Numbered from the stretch's first letter, positions 52,055 to 59,839 are shown. The stretch: DNA of 64,000 nucleotides from Thermodesulfobacterium geofontis OPF15 (GCF_000215975.1 NC_015682.1:1550001-1614000), one strand, 5' to 3'. Made by a program: numbers and translations. The notes: a model not told the origin generated them from the letters alone.

Positions 52055-52549
52055 TTATTTTTTATAATGTTTTTTCCACCATTTCTTGAAAAGTTGCTTT
52101 CTAATAGGTGAAAGCCTATCTATAAACAAGATTCCATCAAGATGATCATATTCATGTTGAAAAACTATAGCAGAAATTTCATCTAATTCTCTTTCAATAG
52201 GTTTACCATCTATATCATAAGCTTTAATATAAATTTTGGCATATCTTTTAACAGGAGCAAAGTACCCAGGAATACTTAAACAACCTTCTTCATAAATAGT
52301 TTCTCCTTCTGTAAAAACTATCTCTGGATTTATATAAACTTCTAATTTATTTTTTCCTTCTCTTTGAGAAACATCCATTATAAAAAATCTTTTTAAAATC
52401 CCTACCTGATTTGCAGCAAGACCAATACCCTTAGCTTTATACATAATTTCAGCCATTTTATCTATAGTTTCCTTTAGCTCTCCATCTATATTTTCAACTG
52501 GTTTGGCTTTTTCTCTTAAAATAGGATTTCCAAAAATAAGAATTTCCAT
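52055..52549 (-). CDS. def: Peptide deformylase
   Basis: This removes the formyl group from nascent proteins. It has 164 residues. All three motifs are intact: GIGLAANQVG (41-50), EEGCLSIPG with metal ligand C90, and QHEYDHLDG with H132, E133 and H136. GGAGAG lies 10 bases before the ATG. It follows fabG on the minus strand after 80 AT-rich bases that include a TATAAT-like element but no convincing -35. Confidence 0.97.
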   Translation of the reverse strand: MEILIFGNPILREKAKPVENIDGELKETIDKMAEIMYKAKGIGLAANQVGILKRFFIMDVSQREGKNKLEVYINPEIVFTEGETIYEEGCLSIPGYFAPVKRYAKIYIKAYDIDGKPIERELDEISAIVFQHEYDHLDGILFIDRLSPIRKQLFKKWWKKHYKK

Positions 52550-52629
52550 ATTTTTTTTCTCTCCTAATTATAATTAATTTTATTTTAAAACTTTTTTAAA
52601 AATTTTCAAGAAATAATTTTCAAAAAATA

Positions 52630-53385
52630 TTAGCCTCTATATAAACCACCATTTACATGAAAAACGCAACCGGTAATGTAGCTTGCTTTTTCACTAGCTA
52701 AAAATGTAGCTAAATAAGCTACCTCTTCTGGAAGTCCAGTTCTTCTAAGTGGAATTTGTTGCAAAAACGCTTCTTTTACCTTTTCTGGAAGTCCTGCTGT
52801 CATATCAGTTTCTATATAACCTGGAGCAATTACATTTACGGTTATATTTCTACTCGCAACTTCTAAAGCCAGTGCTTTTGAAAATCCTATAATTCCTGCT
52901 TTTGCAGCTGCATAATTTGTTTGCCCAGGGTTTCCTGTAAATGCCACTACCGAAGATATATTAATAATCCTTCCCCATCTCTCCTTTATCATCATTGGTA
53001 AAACTGCCTGTGTAACATAAAAAACTGAATATAAATTAGTTTTAATAACTTCATCCCAGTCTTCTTCTTTCATTCTCAAAAATAAAGCATCTTTTACAAT
53101 ACCTGCATTATTAACTAAAATATGAATATTTCCAATTTCTTTTTCAATTTCTTTTATTTTCTCCTTTATTTCTTCAAAATTTGCTACATCAAATTTTGCT
53201 AAATAAGCCTTTCCTCCTATTTTTTCTATTTCTTCAACTAAGCTCTTTGCTTTTTCTTCCGATTTTCTATAGTTAATAATTACTTTAGCACCCTCCTTAG
53301 CAAGTTCATAAGCTATAGCCCTTCCTATACCTCTTCCTGCCCCTGTTATTAAAGCCACTTTTCCACTTAGTTCCCCCATTTCCAT
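52630..53385 (-). CDS. fabG: 3-oxoacyl-[ACP] reductase
   Basis: This is a short-chain dehydrogenase of 251 residues in type II fatty acid synthesis, reducing 3-oxoacyl-ACP with NADPH. The cofactor loop is TGAGRGIGRAIA, then NNAGIVKDALFLRM, with the catalytic set N117, S145, Y158 and K162 (SSVVAFTGNPGQTNYAAAKA). The C-terminus YITGCVFHVNGGLYRG is typical of FabG. No acpP or fabF is adjacent. A strong GGAGG lies 3-4 bases before the first ATG. Confidence 0.93.
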   Translation of the reverse strand: MEMGELSGKVALITGAGRGIGRAIAYELAKEGAKVIINYRKSEEKAKSLVEEIEKIGGKAYLAKFDVANFEEIKEKIKEIEKEIGNIHILVNNAGIVKDALFLRMKEEDWDEVIKTNLYSVFYVTQAVLPMMIKERWGRIINISSVVAFTGNPGQTNYAAAKAGIIGFSKALALEVASRNITVNVIAPGYIETDMTAGLPEKVKEAFLQQIPLRRTGLPEEVAYLATFLASEKASYITGCVFHVNGGLYRG

Positions 53386-53452
53386 TTTCCTCCTTTTTAA
53401 AAAATCTTAGAAAACACATTTTAAAAATTAATGAAATTTTTGTCAATTTCTC

Positions 53453-53481
53453 TTGACAAGATATTTATTTTGTGATAGAGA
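53453..53481 (+). promoter_or_regulatory. Candidate promoter of the POR operon
   Basis: A perfect TTGACA (53453-53458) is followed after 17 bases by TAGAGA (53476-53481), which is only a half match to the -10 consensus. The leader to the gamma gene ATG would be about 40 bases and holds AAGGAG just before the start. Confidence 0.45.
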
Positions 53482-53527
53482 AAAATCAATATGTAAAGTA
53501 AACAATTTTCTAAAAAAGGAGAGTTTT

Positions 53528-54085
53528 ATGATAGAAATAAGAATTCATGGAAGAGGAGGTCAAGGAGCTGTAACCTCTGCTGAATTGATTGCTGTAGCAG
53601 CTATTAATGAAGGTAAATTTGCCCAAGCATTTCCCAGTTTTGGACCAGAAAGAAGAGGAGCACCTGTTCAGGCTTTTGCAAGAATTGGAGAAGAAAGAAT
53701 AAGAACAAGAGAAAAAATATATCATCCTGATATAATTTTGGTGCTTGATCCATCTCTTCCTAAAATAACTAAGGTTACTGAAGGATTGAAAGAAAATGGC
53801 GTAGCTATTTTGAATTCCCATCTTTCTGAGGAGGAGGTTAGAAAAATTTTAGGAGATTATAAAGGTAAACTTGCTTTAGTTAATGCAACTAAAATTGCTA
53901 TTGAAGAAATAGGTGTCCCTATTACTAATACTACTATGTTAGGGGCTCTTCTTAAAGCTACAGGACTTATTGAAGTTAAAAGTATGGAAGAAGCATTAAA
54001 GGAAAGGTTTGGTAAACTTGCTGAAAAGAATATTAAAGCTTTACACAGAGCTTTAGAAGAAACTCAAATTTATAAAGGAGTATAA
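53528..54085 (+). CDS. porC: Pyruvate:ferredoxin oxidoreductase, gamma subunit
   Basis: This is the 185-residue gamma subunit of the four-subunit enzyme. The ATG at 53528 is chosen because AAGGAG lies 6-7 bases before it and the family begins right there (MIEIRIHGRGGQGAVTSAEL). FAQAFPSFGPERRGAPVQAF and ITNTTMLGALLKATGLIEV are conserved. In the complex gamma helps bind CoA. Gene order gamma-delta-alpha-beta with gaps of 2-4 bases is as in Thermotoga and Pyrococcus. Another 2-oxoacid as substrate is possible but less likely given the alpha and beta sequences. Confidence 0.94.
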   Translation: MIEIRIHGRGGQGAVTSAELIAVAAINEGKFAQAFPSFGPERRGAPVQAFARIGEERIRTREKIYHPDIILVLDPSLPKITKVTEGLKENGVAILNSHLSEEEVRKILGDYKGKLALVNATKIAIEEIGVPITNTTMLGALLKATGLIEVKSMEEALKERFGKLAEKNIKALHRALEETQIYKGV

Positions 54086-54087
54086 AG

Positions 54088-54381
54088 ATGCCAAAGGATC
54101 AAGGACTAATCAGTTGGAAAGAATTAGCACCTGGAATGTTTATTTTAGAACCTGGAAATTCTGTAAAATTTAAAACTGGAGATTGGAGAGCCTATAAACC
54201 AGTTTTAGATAAAGAAAAATGTATAAAATGTGGAATGTGTTATGCTCTTTGCCCGGATCTTTGTTATGAAAAAGATGAAGAAGGTTATTTTATTTGCAAT
54301 TTGTACTATTGTAAAGGTTGCGGAATATGTGCAGCTAACTGTCCTAAAAATGCTATAACTATGGTTTTAGAGGAGGCATAG
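54088..54381 (+). CDS. porD: Pyruvate:ferredoxin oxidoreductase, delta subunit (2[4Fe-4S] ferredoxin)
   Basis: This 97-residue electron-transfer subunit has two CxxCxxCxxxC cluster motifs: CIKCGMCYALCPD and CKGCGICAANCPKNA, each for one [4Fe-4S] cluster. The N-terminal stretch (WKELAPGMFILEPGNSVKFK) is the usual PorD extension that contacts alpha. It passes electrons from thiamine diphosphate on beta to soluble ferredoxin. Confidence 0.95.
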   Translation: MPKDQGLISWKELAPGMFILEPGNSVKFKTGDWRAYKPVLDKEKCIKCGMCYALCPDLCYEKDEEGYFICNLYYCKGCGICAANCPKNAITMVLEEA

Positions 54382-54385
54382 AGAA

Positions 54386-55555
54386 ATGGGTAAAAGATTA
54401 GCTAAAGAGGTTTCTATTGCTATAGCTGAGGCAGTTGCTCAGTGTAAAGTTGATGTAATTTCTGCTTACCCAATTACTCCTCAAACTCATATTGTTGAAC
54501 ACTTAGCTGAACTTGTAAATAATGGGGAATTAGAAGCTGAATATATGCCTGTTGAATCTGAACATGCAGCTATGAGTGCCTGTATAGGTGCAGCTGCAAC
54601 AGGTGCAAGAACTTTTACCTCTACGTCTGCTCAGGGATTACTTTTAATGTATGAAAATCTTTTTATTGCTTCTGCTTTTAGACTTCCAATTGTAATGGTT
54701 ATTGCTAATCGTTCTATTTCTGCTCCTATAAGTATATGGAATGATCACTCAGATGTGATGACTATGAGAGATTCTGGATGGATAACTACTTTTGCTGAAA
54801 ATGGGCAAGAAGCAGTAGATCTTATATATCATGCTTACAGAGTTGCTGAAAAGGCTTTACTTCCAGTTGCGGTAAATATTGATGGATTTACCCTTTCTCA
54901 TGTAATAGAACCTATTGAGCTTTTAGACCAGGAATTAGTTGACAAATATATTCCTCCTCTTCGTATGAAATATAAATTAGATCCTAAAAAACCTATTACA
55001 ATGGGAGCTATAGGGGTCCCAGAAATCTATACTGAAGCAAAAAAAGCTCAAGATGAAGCTTTTAAAGCTTCTTATAAAATTATAGTAAATGCTTGGAAAG
55101 AATTTGAAAAATTAACAGGAAGAAGATATCAACCTGTTGAAACTTATCAAATGGAAGATGCTGAGGTTGCTCTTCTTATTATGGGAAGTCTTGCTGAAAC
55201 AGCTATGAATGCAGTTGATTTTTTGAGGAAAAAAGGAAAAAAAGTAGGACTTTTAAGATTTAGACTCTGGAGACCCTTTCCTTTAAAAGATTTTTTAAGA
55301 GCTATAGGAAAAATAAGAGCTTTGGGAGTTATAGATAGAGCTGTAAGTCATGGCTCAACAGGAGGTCCTGTAGGAATAGAGGTACGTTCTGCTCTATACC
55401 AGTCTAATAAAAGACCTAAGGTAGTAAATTTTATCGCTGGACTTTCTGGAAGAGATGTAACAGTAGATGATTTTGTTGAACTTTTTGAAAAAACCTATGA
55501 AGCTATTAATAAAAAACCAAAGTTTTCCTATGAAATTTATGGAGTAAAGGAGTAA
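54386..55555 (+). CDS. porA: Pyruvate:ferredoxin oxidoreductase, alpha subunit
   Basis: This 389-residue subunit forms the substrate-binding half of the active site with beta. ISAYPITPQTHIVEHLAELV near the N-terminus, VESEHAAMSACIGAAATGAR and FTSTSAQGLLLMYENLF are strong PorA markers. The second domain has GSLAETAMNAVDFLRKKGKK and VGLLRFRLWRPFP. The typical Arg/Thr positions for pyruvate are kept. GGAGG precedes the ATG. Confidence 0.96.
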   Translation: MGKRLAKEVSIAIAEAVAQCKVDVISAYPITPQTHIVEHLAELVNNGELEAEYMPVESEHAAMSACIGAAATGARTFTSTSAQGLLLMYENLFIASAFRLPIVMVIANRSISAPISIWNDHSDVMTMRDSGWITTFAENGQEAVDLIYHAYRVAEKALLPVAVNIDGFTLSHVIEPIELLDQELVDKYIPPLRMKYKLDPKKPITMGAIGVPEIYTEAKKAQDEAFKASYKIIVNAWKEFEKLTGRRYQPVETYQMEDAEVALLIMGSLAETAMNAVDFLRKKGKKVGLLRFRLWRPFPLKDFLRAIGKIRALGVIDRAVSHGSTGGPVGIEVRSALYQSNKRPKVVNFIAGLSGRDVTVDDFVELFEKTYEAINKKPKFSYEIYGVKE

Positions 55556-55559
55556 AGAA

Positions 55560-56513
55560 ATGAGACCAGAACTAAAAGATTTTAAAGGTTTTAATTTAAA
55601 AAAATTACCTGAATATGATGGATTTGCTCCAGGACATAGAGCCTGTCAAGGTTGTGGAACAGTTTTACCTCTTAAATTAGCTTTAAAAGCACTCGGACCA
55701 AATACAATTGCAGTATCAGCTACAGGTTGTATGGAAATTATTTCAAGCCCCTTTCCATATACTTCTTGGAGAGTGCCATGGATACATGTAGCCTTTGAAA
55801 ATTCAGCTTCAGTTGCTTCGGGAATTGAAGCAGCCATTAAAGTTTTAAAAAGAAAGGGTAAAATCTCTAAAAGAGAAAAGATAAATGTAGTTGTTTTTGC
55901 AGGAGATGGAGCAACTTTTGATATAGGACTTCAGTTTCTTTCTGGAGCTTTAGAAAGGGGGCATGATTTTATTTATATTTGTCTTGATAATGAAGCCTAT
56001 ATGAATACAGGTGTTCAAAGATCAAGTGCTACTCCTTTTGGAGCTCATACAACTACAAGCCCTGCTGGAAAAGTTATAAAAGGGCAAGTCACTTGGAAAA
56101 AAAATCTTATGGGAATAGTAGTTGCTCATAATATTCCTTACGCAGCAACAGCAAGTCCCGCCTATCCTGTTGACCTTATGAATAAGGTAAAAAAAGCATC
56201 CTTGGTAAATGGACCTGCTTTCCTTCATGTATTTTCTCCTTGTCCAACAGGATGGGGTTGTAAAAGTGAAGATAGTGTTTTACTTGCTAAATTAGCTGTA
56301 GAAACAAGAATTTTTCCTCTTTATGAGGTTATAGATGGAAAATATATCCTTAACAGAAAAATTGATAAGCCAAAACCTATAGAAGAGTATTTTAAATTGC
56401 AAAGAAGATTTAGGCATTTAACTCCAGAGCAAATAGAATATATTAAAAAAAGGGTAGATGAGGAATACGAAAAAGTTGTTAAACTTTCTGAATGTTTTGG
56501 TATAGAATCTTAA
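55560..56513 (+). CDS. porB: Pyruvate:ferredoxin oxidoreductase, beta subunit
   Basis: This 317-residue thiamine-diphosphate-binding subunit shows GHRACQGCGTVLPLKLALKA, SATGCMEIISSPFPYTSWRV and the diphosphate motif FAGDGATFDIGLQFLSGALE through NEAYMNTGVQRSSATPFGAH. The cysteines in CQGC, TGC and the later FSPCPTGWGCK fit the [4Fe-4S] site of beta. It ends the operon; no terminator is seen before the tRNA-Gly promoter, which starts 5 bases after the stop. Confidence 0.97.
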   Translation: MRPELKDFKGFNLKKLPEYDGFAPGHRACQGCGTVLPLKLALKALGPNTIAVSATGCMEIISSPFPYTSWRVPWIHVAFENSASVASGIEAAIKVLKRKGKISKREKINVVVFAGDGATFDIGLQFLSGALERGHDFIYICLDNEAYMNTGVQRSSATPFGAHTTTSPAGKVIKGQVTWKKNLMGIVVAHNIPYAATASPAYPVDLMNKVKKASLVNGPAFLHVFSPCPTGWGCKSEDSVLLAKLAVETRIFPLYEVIDGKYILNRKIDKPKPIEEYFKLQRRFRHLTPEQIEYIKKRVDEEYEKVVKLSECFGIES

Positions 56514-56517
56514 ATTC

Positions 56518-56545
56518 TTGACGCTTTTTAATTATAAGTTATATT
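56518..56545 (+). promoter_or_regulatory. Promoter of tRNA-Gly
   Basis: TTGACG (56518-56523), a 16-base spacer and TATATT (56540-56545) end 13 bases before the tRNA. The same architecture (TTGACA/G, 16-17 bases, T-A-T-rich -10) precedes the other tRNA units in the window. Confidence 0.65.
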
Positions 56546-56558
56546 TAAAAATTGATTT

Positions 56559-56635
56559 GCGGGCGTAGCTCAGCCTGGTAGAGCGACAGCTTGCCATGCT
56601 GTAGGTCGCGGGTTCGAATCCCGTCGCCCGCTCCA
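56559..56635 (+). tRNA. tRNA-Gly (anticodon GCC)
   Basis: This is a full cloverleaf: acceptor GCGGGCG/CGCCCGC, D arm with AGCTCAGCCTGGTAGAGC, anticodon stem ACAGC/GCTGT around the loop TTGCCAT (anticodon GCC), and T arm GCGGGTTCGAATCCCGT. The 3' CCA is encoded. A short palindrome (56638-56654) and then the UPF0173 gene follow on the same strand after 24 bases. Confidence 0.97.
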
Positions 56636-56659
56636 TTTTATCTTTAAAAGATAATATAA

Positions 56660-57346
56660 ATGAAAATAACCTTTTACGGACATTCTTGTTTTAAAATTAT
56701 AACTGAGGAAGGTAAAAAAATACTCATAGATCCTTGGATAAGTAACCCTTTAGCTCCAAAAAATGTTGATCTTGGTCCCTACGATTTTATCTTAATAACT
56801 CATGCTCATGGAGACCATCTTGGAGATGCTCTTAAACTTGCAAGAACAGCTGTTACAGAAGTAATTGCTATTCATGAGATACATCAATATTTACTTAAAC
56901 AAGGGATCCCTAAGGTAACAGGAATGAATATCGGTGGGACTTATAAAGTAAATAATTTAAAATTTACTATGGTCCCTGCTCTACATAGTTCTTCATTTCC
57001 TGATGGCAGTTATGGAGGAAGTGCTTGTGGATTTATAATAACCTTAGAAAATGGGACTTCTATTTATCACGCAGGAGACACAGGATTGTTCTATGATATG
57101 AAATTAATTGGAGAACTTTACTCTCCTAAGGTAGCTTTTCTCCCAATAGGAGATCACTATGTAATGGGACCTAAAGAGGCTGCTAAAGCTTGTGATCTTA
57201 TAAGACCTGAAATTGTAATCCCTATGCACTATGAAACCTTTCCCATTCTTACAGGAGATATAGAAACTTTTGAAAGGGAATTAAAAAAATATAATATTCC
57301 TACTGTTCTTATTGTTCCAAAAATAGGAGAAGAGATTACCATTTAA
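56660..57346 (+). CDS. UPF0173-family metal-dependent hydrolase
   Basis: This 228-residue metallo-beta-lactamase-fold protein of the UPF0173 (YtkL-like) group has metal ligands H48, H50, D52 and H53 (THAHGDHLGD). Further ligands are in VPALHSSS, HAGDTGLFYDM and PMHYETFPIL, near the C-terminus. The substrate of the family is unknown. It begins 24 bases after tRNA-Gly with no ribosome binding site and no promoter of its own in the gap, so it is probably read from the tRNA promoter. Confidence 0.92.
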   Translation: MKITFYGHSCFKIITEEGKKILIDPWISNPLAPKNVDLGPYDFILITHAHGDHLGDALKLARTAVTEVIAIHEIHQYLLKQGIPKVTGMNIGGTYKVNNLKFTMVPALHSSSFPDGSYGGSACGFIITLENGTSIYHAGDTGLFYDMKLIGELYSPKVAFLPIGDHYVMGPKEAAKACDLIRPEIVIPMHYETFPILTGDIETFERELKKYNIPTVLIVPKIGEEITI

Positions 57347-57347
57347 T

Positions 57348-58061
57348 ATGCCCTTTTTATTTTCTATTTCAGGATATCATAATGCTGGAAAAACAACCCT
57401 TGCTCTTTCTTTATACGAAATCCTTAAAAATAGAGGTTATAAAATTGCCGTTGTAAAATCCTCTAAAGAAAAGGATATTTTTACAGATATACCAGAAAAG
57501 GATACTTGGCTTTATAGAAAAAAAGGGGTTCCTTTAGTTGGATTTTTTCAAGAAAATTTATTTACCCTTTATTTAAACCCTGAAAATTTTGACCTTTCCT
57601 CTTTTAAGGATTGGTATGTTTATTTTCAGTCTCTCTTTTGGAATTTTAATATAGTTATTTTAGAAGGGTTTAAAAACTTTGATATAGTTCAAAAAATTTG
57701 GGTAGTAAAAGAAAAAGATGAAGATTTAAAAAGAATAAAAAGTGAGATAAGAAATTTATTAGGTTTTGTGGTGAAAGATGATTTAGAAAGGTGGGAATCT
57801 CTTTATCCTGAAGAAAAATTTTTTCTTTTTAAAGATTACGAGACTCTTGCAAATTTTATTGAAGAACTTATTAGAAAATATGAGCCAAGAGTTTTACTTA
57901 AAATTAATAACAAAAAAATACCTATGAAAAGTTTTGTGGAGGATGCACTTATATATCCTTTATTAGGATTTATAAAGGTTTTGAAAGAAGTTCCTGATAA
58001 AATTGAAGAGATAGAAATTAAAATTAAGTTAAACAAAAAACTTGACAAAGAAGAGATTTAA
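57348..58061 (+). CDS. mobB: Molybdopterin-guanine dinucleotide biosynthesis protein MobB
   Basis: This is a 237-residue GTP-binding partner of MobA in making the bis-MGD cofactor of enzymes such as formate dehydrogenase. The P-loop GYHNAGKTT is at residues 9-17, followed by LKNRGYKIAVVKSSKE and IVILEGFKN. A C-terminal extension of about 60 residues (PRVLLKINNKKIPMKSFVED) follows, as in several Desulfobacterota MobB proteins to my knowledge. It starts 1 base after the UPF0173 stop. No other molybdenum cofactor gene is nearby. Confidence 0.88.
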   Translation: MPFLFSISGYHNAGKTTLALSLYEILKNRGYKIAVVKSSKEKDIFTDIPEKDTWLYRKKGVPLVGFFQENLFTLYLNPENFDLSSFKDWYVYFQSLFWNFNIVILEGFKNFDIVQKIWVVKEKDEDLKRIKSEIRNLLGFVVKDDLERWESLYPEEKFFLFKDYETLANFIEELIRKYEPRVLLKINNKKIPMKSFVEDALIYPLLGFIKVLKEVPDKIEEIEIKIKLNKKLDKEEI

Positions 58062-58069
58062 TTTATATT
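58042..58069 (+). promoter_or_regulatory. Promoter of the tRNA-Lys/tRNA-Glu unit
   Basis: A perfect TTGACA (58042-58047), a 16-base spacer and TATATT (58064-58069) overlap the last codons of mobB, where they encode LDKEEI. The first tRNA begins 30 bases after the -10 element. Confidence 0.65.
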
Positions 58070-58099
58070 TGTAAACACGATTAATAAAAATTAAAAAAT

Positions 58100-58173
58100 G
58101 GGCCGGTAACTCAGCCAGGCAGAGTACCAGCCTTTTAAGCTGGGAGTCGTAGGTTCGAATCCTACCCGGCCCA
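58100..58173 (+). tRNA. tRNA-Lys (anticodon TTT)
   Basis: Acceptor GGGCCGG/CCGGCCC with discriminator A, D arm AACTCAGCCAGGCAGAGT, anticodon stem CCAGC/GCTGG around CTTTTAA (anticodon TTT), T arm GTAGGTTCGAATCCTAC. CCA is not encoded, so a CCA-adding enzyme is needed. It lies 8 bases before tRNA-Glu. Confidence 0.97.
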
Positions 58174-58181
58174 TAAAAGAT

Positions 58182-58256
58182 GCCCCCATCGTCTAGCCAG
58201 GTCCAGGACACCGGCCTTTCACGCCGGCGACAGGGGTTCAAATCCCCTTGGGGGCG
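58182..58256 (+). tRNA. tRNA-Glu (anticodon TTC)
   Basis: Acceptor GCCCCCA/TGGGGGC with discriminator G, D arm with GTCTAGCCAGGTCCAGGAC, anticodon stem CCGGC/GCCGG around CTTTCAC (anticodon TTC), T arm AGGGGTTCAAATCCCCT. No CCA is encoded. It is processed from the same transcript as tRNA-Lys. A T-rich tract follows, and queC starts 23 bases downstream. Confidence 0.97.
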
Positions 58257-58279
58257 CTTTTTTATTATTTTTATAAACT

Positions 58280-58948
58280 ATGAAAAATGAGCTTGCTATA
58301 GTCCTTTTAAGTGGCGGAATGGATAGCACTGTATGTGCAAGTATTGCTTCCCAAAATTACAGACTCGCTTTTTTACATTTTCAATATGGGCAAAAGGCTC
58401 AAAAAAAAGAATTAGAATGTTTTTATAAATTAATAGAATTTTTTAAACCAGAAAAATTTCAAATTGTTTATCTTCCCTTTTTTAAGGATTTTGGAGGATC
58501 AAGTTTAATTTCAGAAGAACTTGAAATTCCCGAAAAACAAGAAAAAGGTATACCCTCTACTTATGTTCCCTTTAGAAATGGTATTTTTTTAAGTATTGCT
58601 ACTGCCTGGGCTGAGGTAATAGGAGCAAAAAAAATATTTATAGGGGTAAATGAAGTAGATTTTTCTGGATATCCAGATTGTAGGAAAATATTTATAGAAA
58701 AATTTAATCAAGCCATAAATGTAGGAACAAAGCCTGAAACGCAGATTGAAATAGAAACACCTATTATAAATCTTACCAAAAAAGAGATTGTTGAACTTGG
58801 TATAAAACTAAATACCCCCTTTCACTTGACTTGGTCCTGTTATAGAGGTGGTGAAAAGGCTTGTGGAAAATGTGATTCTTGCAACCTTAGGTTAAAAGCC
58901 TTCAAAGAGGCTGGTATTAAAGATCCAATTCTTTATGAAAATGTTTGA
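58280..58948 (+). CDS. queC: 7-cyano-7-deazaguanine synthase
   Basis: This is an ATP-dependent enzyme making preQ0, the precursor of queuosine in tRNA, 222 residues. The PP-loop SGGMDSTV is at 11-18. FHFQYGQKAQKKELE-type and YVPFRNGIFLSIATAWAEV segments are characteristic, and the zinc site is C187, C195, C198 and C201 (CYRGGEKACGKCDSC). It has no ribosome binding site and lies 23 bases after tRNA-Glu. Other que genes are not in the window. Confidence 0.96.
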   Translation: MKNELAIVLLSGGMDSTVCASIASQNYRLAFLHFQYGQKAQKKELECFYKLIEFFKPEKFQIVYLPFFKDFGGSSLISEELEIPEKQEKGIPSTYVPFRNGIFLSIATAWAEVIGAKKIFIGVNEVDFSGYPDCRKIFIEKFNQAINVGTKPETQIEIETPIINLTKKEIVELGIKLNTPFHLTWSCYRGGEKACGKCDSCNLRLKAFKEAGIKDPILYENV

Positions 58949-59309
58949 ATGTAAAAGGTGTGGTTCCTGTTGTAAAGGCGAAAGTACTATTAGTCTTTCT
59001 AAAAGGGATATTTCAAGAATTGCTCAATTTTTAAATCTTTCTGAAGAGGATTTTTTAAATTTATATACTGTAAAAAAAGGAAAATTTAGAATAGAAATGA
59101 GGGTAAAAGATGGGTTTTGTATATTTTTTGATAAAGAAAAAAAACTTTGTAAAATTCATCCTGTTAAACCTGAAAAATGTAAGGAATGGCCTTTAATTTC
59201 TGCTATTTTTGAAGATGAAGAAAATTTTAAAATTATTCAAAATTCTTGCTTAGGTCTAAAAGATTTAAATTGGGAAAAATTAAAATCTTTTAAAAACTTG
59301 CATAAATAA
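58935..59309 (+). CDS. YkgJ-family Cys-rich metal-binding protein
   Basis: This 124-residue protein of the YkgJ/CxxCxxCC family starts with CKRCGSCCKGE and has a second group, CKIHPVKPEKCKEWP, together able to bind zinc or an iron-sulfur cluster. The function of the family is not established. It overlaps queC by 14 bases; a second ATG two codons later (58941) is equally possible. The 50-base gap after it holds the promoter of the PerR-like gene. Confidence 0.85.
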   Translation: MKMFECKRCGSCCKGESTISLSKRDISRIAQFLNLSEEDFLNLYTVKKGKFRIEMRVKDGFCIFFDKEKKLCKIHPVKPEKCKEWPLISAIFEDEENFKIIQNSCLGLKDLNWEKLKSFKNLHK

Positions 59310-59324
59310 AAAAATGTTTTAAAC

Positions 59325-59341
59325 TTATAATAAATTTATAA
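59325..59341. promoter_or_regulatory. PerR-box-like palindrome over the -10 element of the Fur-family gene
   Basis: TTATAAT (59325-59331), AAA, TTTATAA (59335-59341) forms an inverted repeat close to the PerR consensus TTATAATnATTATAA, with a 3-base instead of a 1-base centre. It contains TATAAT (59326-59331), a perfect -10, so binding would block transcription. In AT-rich DNA some chance of coincidence remains. Confidence 0.45.
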
Positions 59342-59359
59342 AAAATTTAGGGAGGATGA

Positions 59360-59788
59360 ATGAAAATGACTGAAGAGAAATTAAAATTTTACAAAAGTTT
59401 AGGATTAAAACTAACTCCTCAAAGATTAGCGATTCTCGAATTTTTGGAAAATAACAAATCCCATCCTTCGGCTGAAGACATTTATAATGCATTAAAACCT
59501 CGTTTCCCAAGTATGTCTTTTGCTACAGTTTATAATACATTAGAAGTACTTACAGAAAAAGGATTAGTAAAGGAAATAAGTGTTGAAAGTACGAGAAAAA
59601 GATTTGATCCTTTTACCCATCCTCATCATCATTTCTTTTGTAAAGCCTGCAAAAAGGTTATAGATATTGAAAACATTAAGGATAATTTAAATATTCCTGA
59701 AGAAATAAAGGATTGTGAAATAACTGAGTATCAAATTATCTTTTTTGGTTTTTGTCCAGAATGTAAGCAAAAACATAAATCCCATTAA
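59360..59788 (+). CDS. perR: Fur-family regulator, PerR-like
   Basis: This 142-residue metal-dependent repressor has an N-terminal winged helix (about 10-85) with LTPQRLAILEFLENNKSHPS and MSFATVYNTLEVLTEKGLVK. The structural zinc site is C94/C97 and C132/C135. The regulatory site ligands are probably H35, D83, H89, H91 and D102. D102 (VIDIEN) corresponds to PerR Asp104, where Fur has Glu, so peroxide sensing is the better guess. GGAGG lies just before the ATG; the ATG at 59366 has the better spacing. A PerR-box-like palindrome covers its promoter. Confidence 0.87.
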   Translation: MKMTEEKLKFYKSLGLKLTPQRLAILEFLENNKSHPSAEDIYNALKPRFPSMSFATVYNTLEVLTEKGLVKEISVESTRKRFDPFTHPHHHFFCKACKKVIDIENIKDNLNIPEEIKDCEITEYQIIFFGFCPECKQKHKSH

Positions 59789-59790
59789 TC

Positions 59791-59819
59791 TTGACAAGAA
59801 ATAAAATTTATATTATTTT
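59791..59819 (+). promoter_or_regulatory. Promoter of the CAU tRNA and nif3-like gene
   Basis: A perfect TTGACA (59791-59796), a 17-base spacer and TATTTT (59814-59819). It begins 3 bases after the stop of the PerR-like gene and ends 20 bases before the tRNA. Confidence 0.6.
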
Positions 59820-59839
59820 ATAAATTTGCAGATAGAAAA

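Noticed and set aside
53453-53527. N-terminal extension of the POR gamma subunit by 25 codons
   Set aside because: The extension would start at a TTG inside the TTGACA promoter element and is not part of the family; the ATG at 53528 has AAGGAG before it.
53510-53821. Minus-strand open frame of 103 codons over the start of the POR gamma gene
   Set aside because: It covers the ribosome binding site and conserved N-terminus of PorC; composition is Ser/Tyr/Phe-rich and unlike any neighbour.
56638-56654. Terminator after tRNA-Gly
   Set aside because: TTATCTTTAAAAGATAA is a perfect small palindrome but is AT-only with no T tract on its 3' side, so it is too weak to call a terminator.
58029-58241. 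A 70-codon open frame on the minus strand across the tRNA-Lys and tRNA-Glu genes
   Set aside because: It is the antisense of two certain tRNA genes and resembles the well-known false proteins translated from tRNA complements (GPGRIRTYDSQ type).
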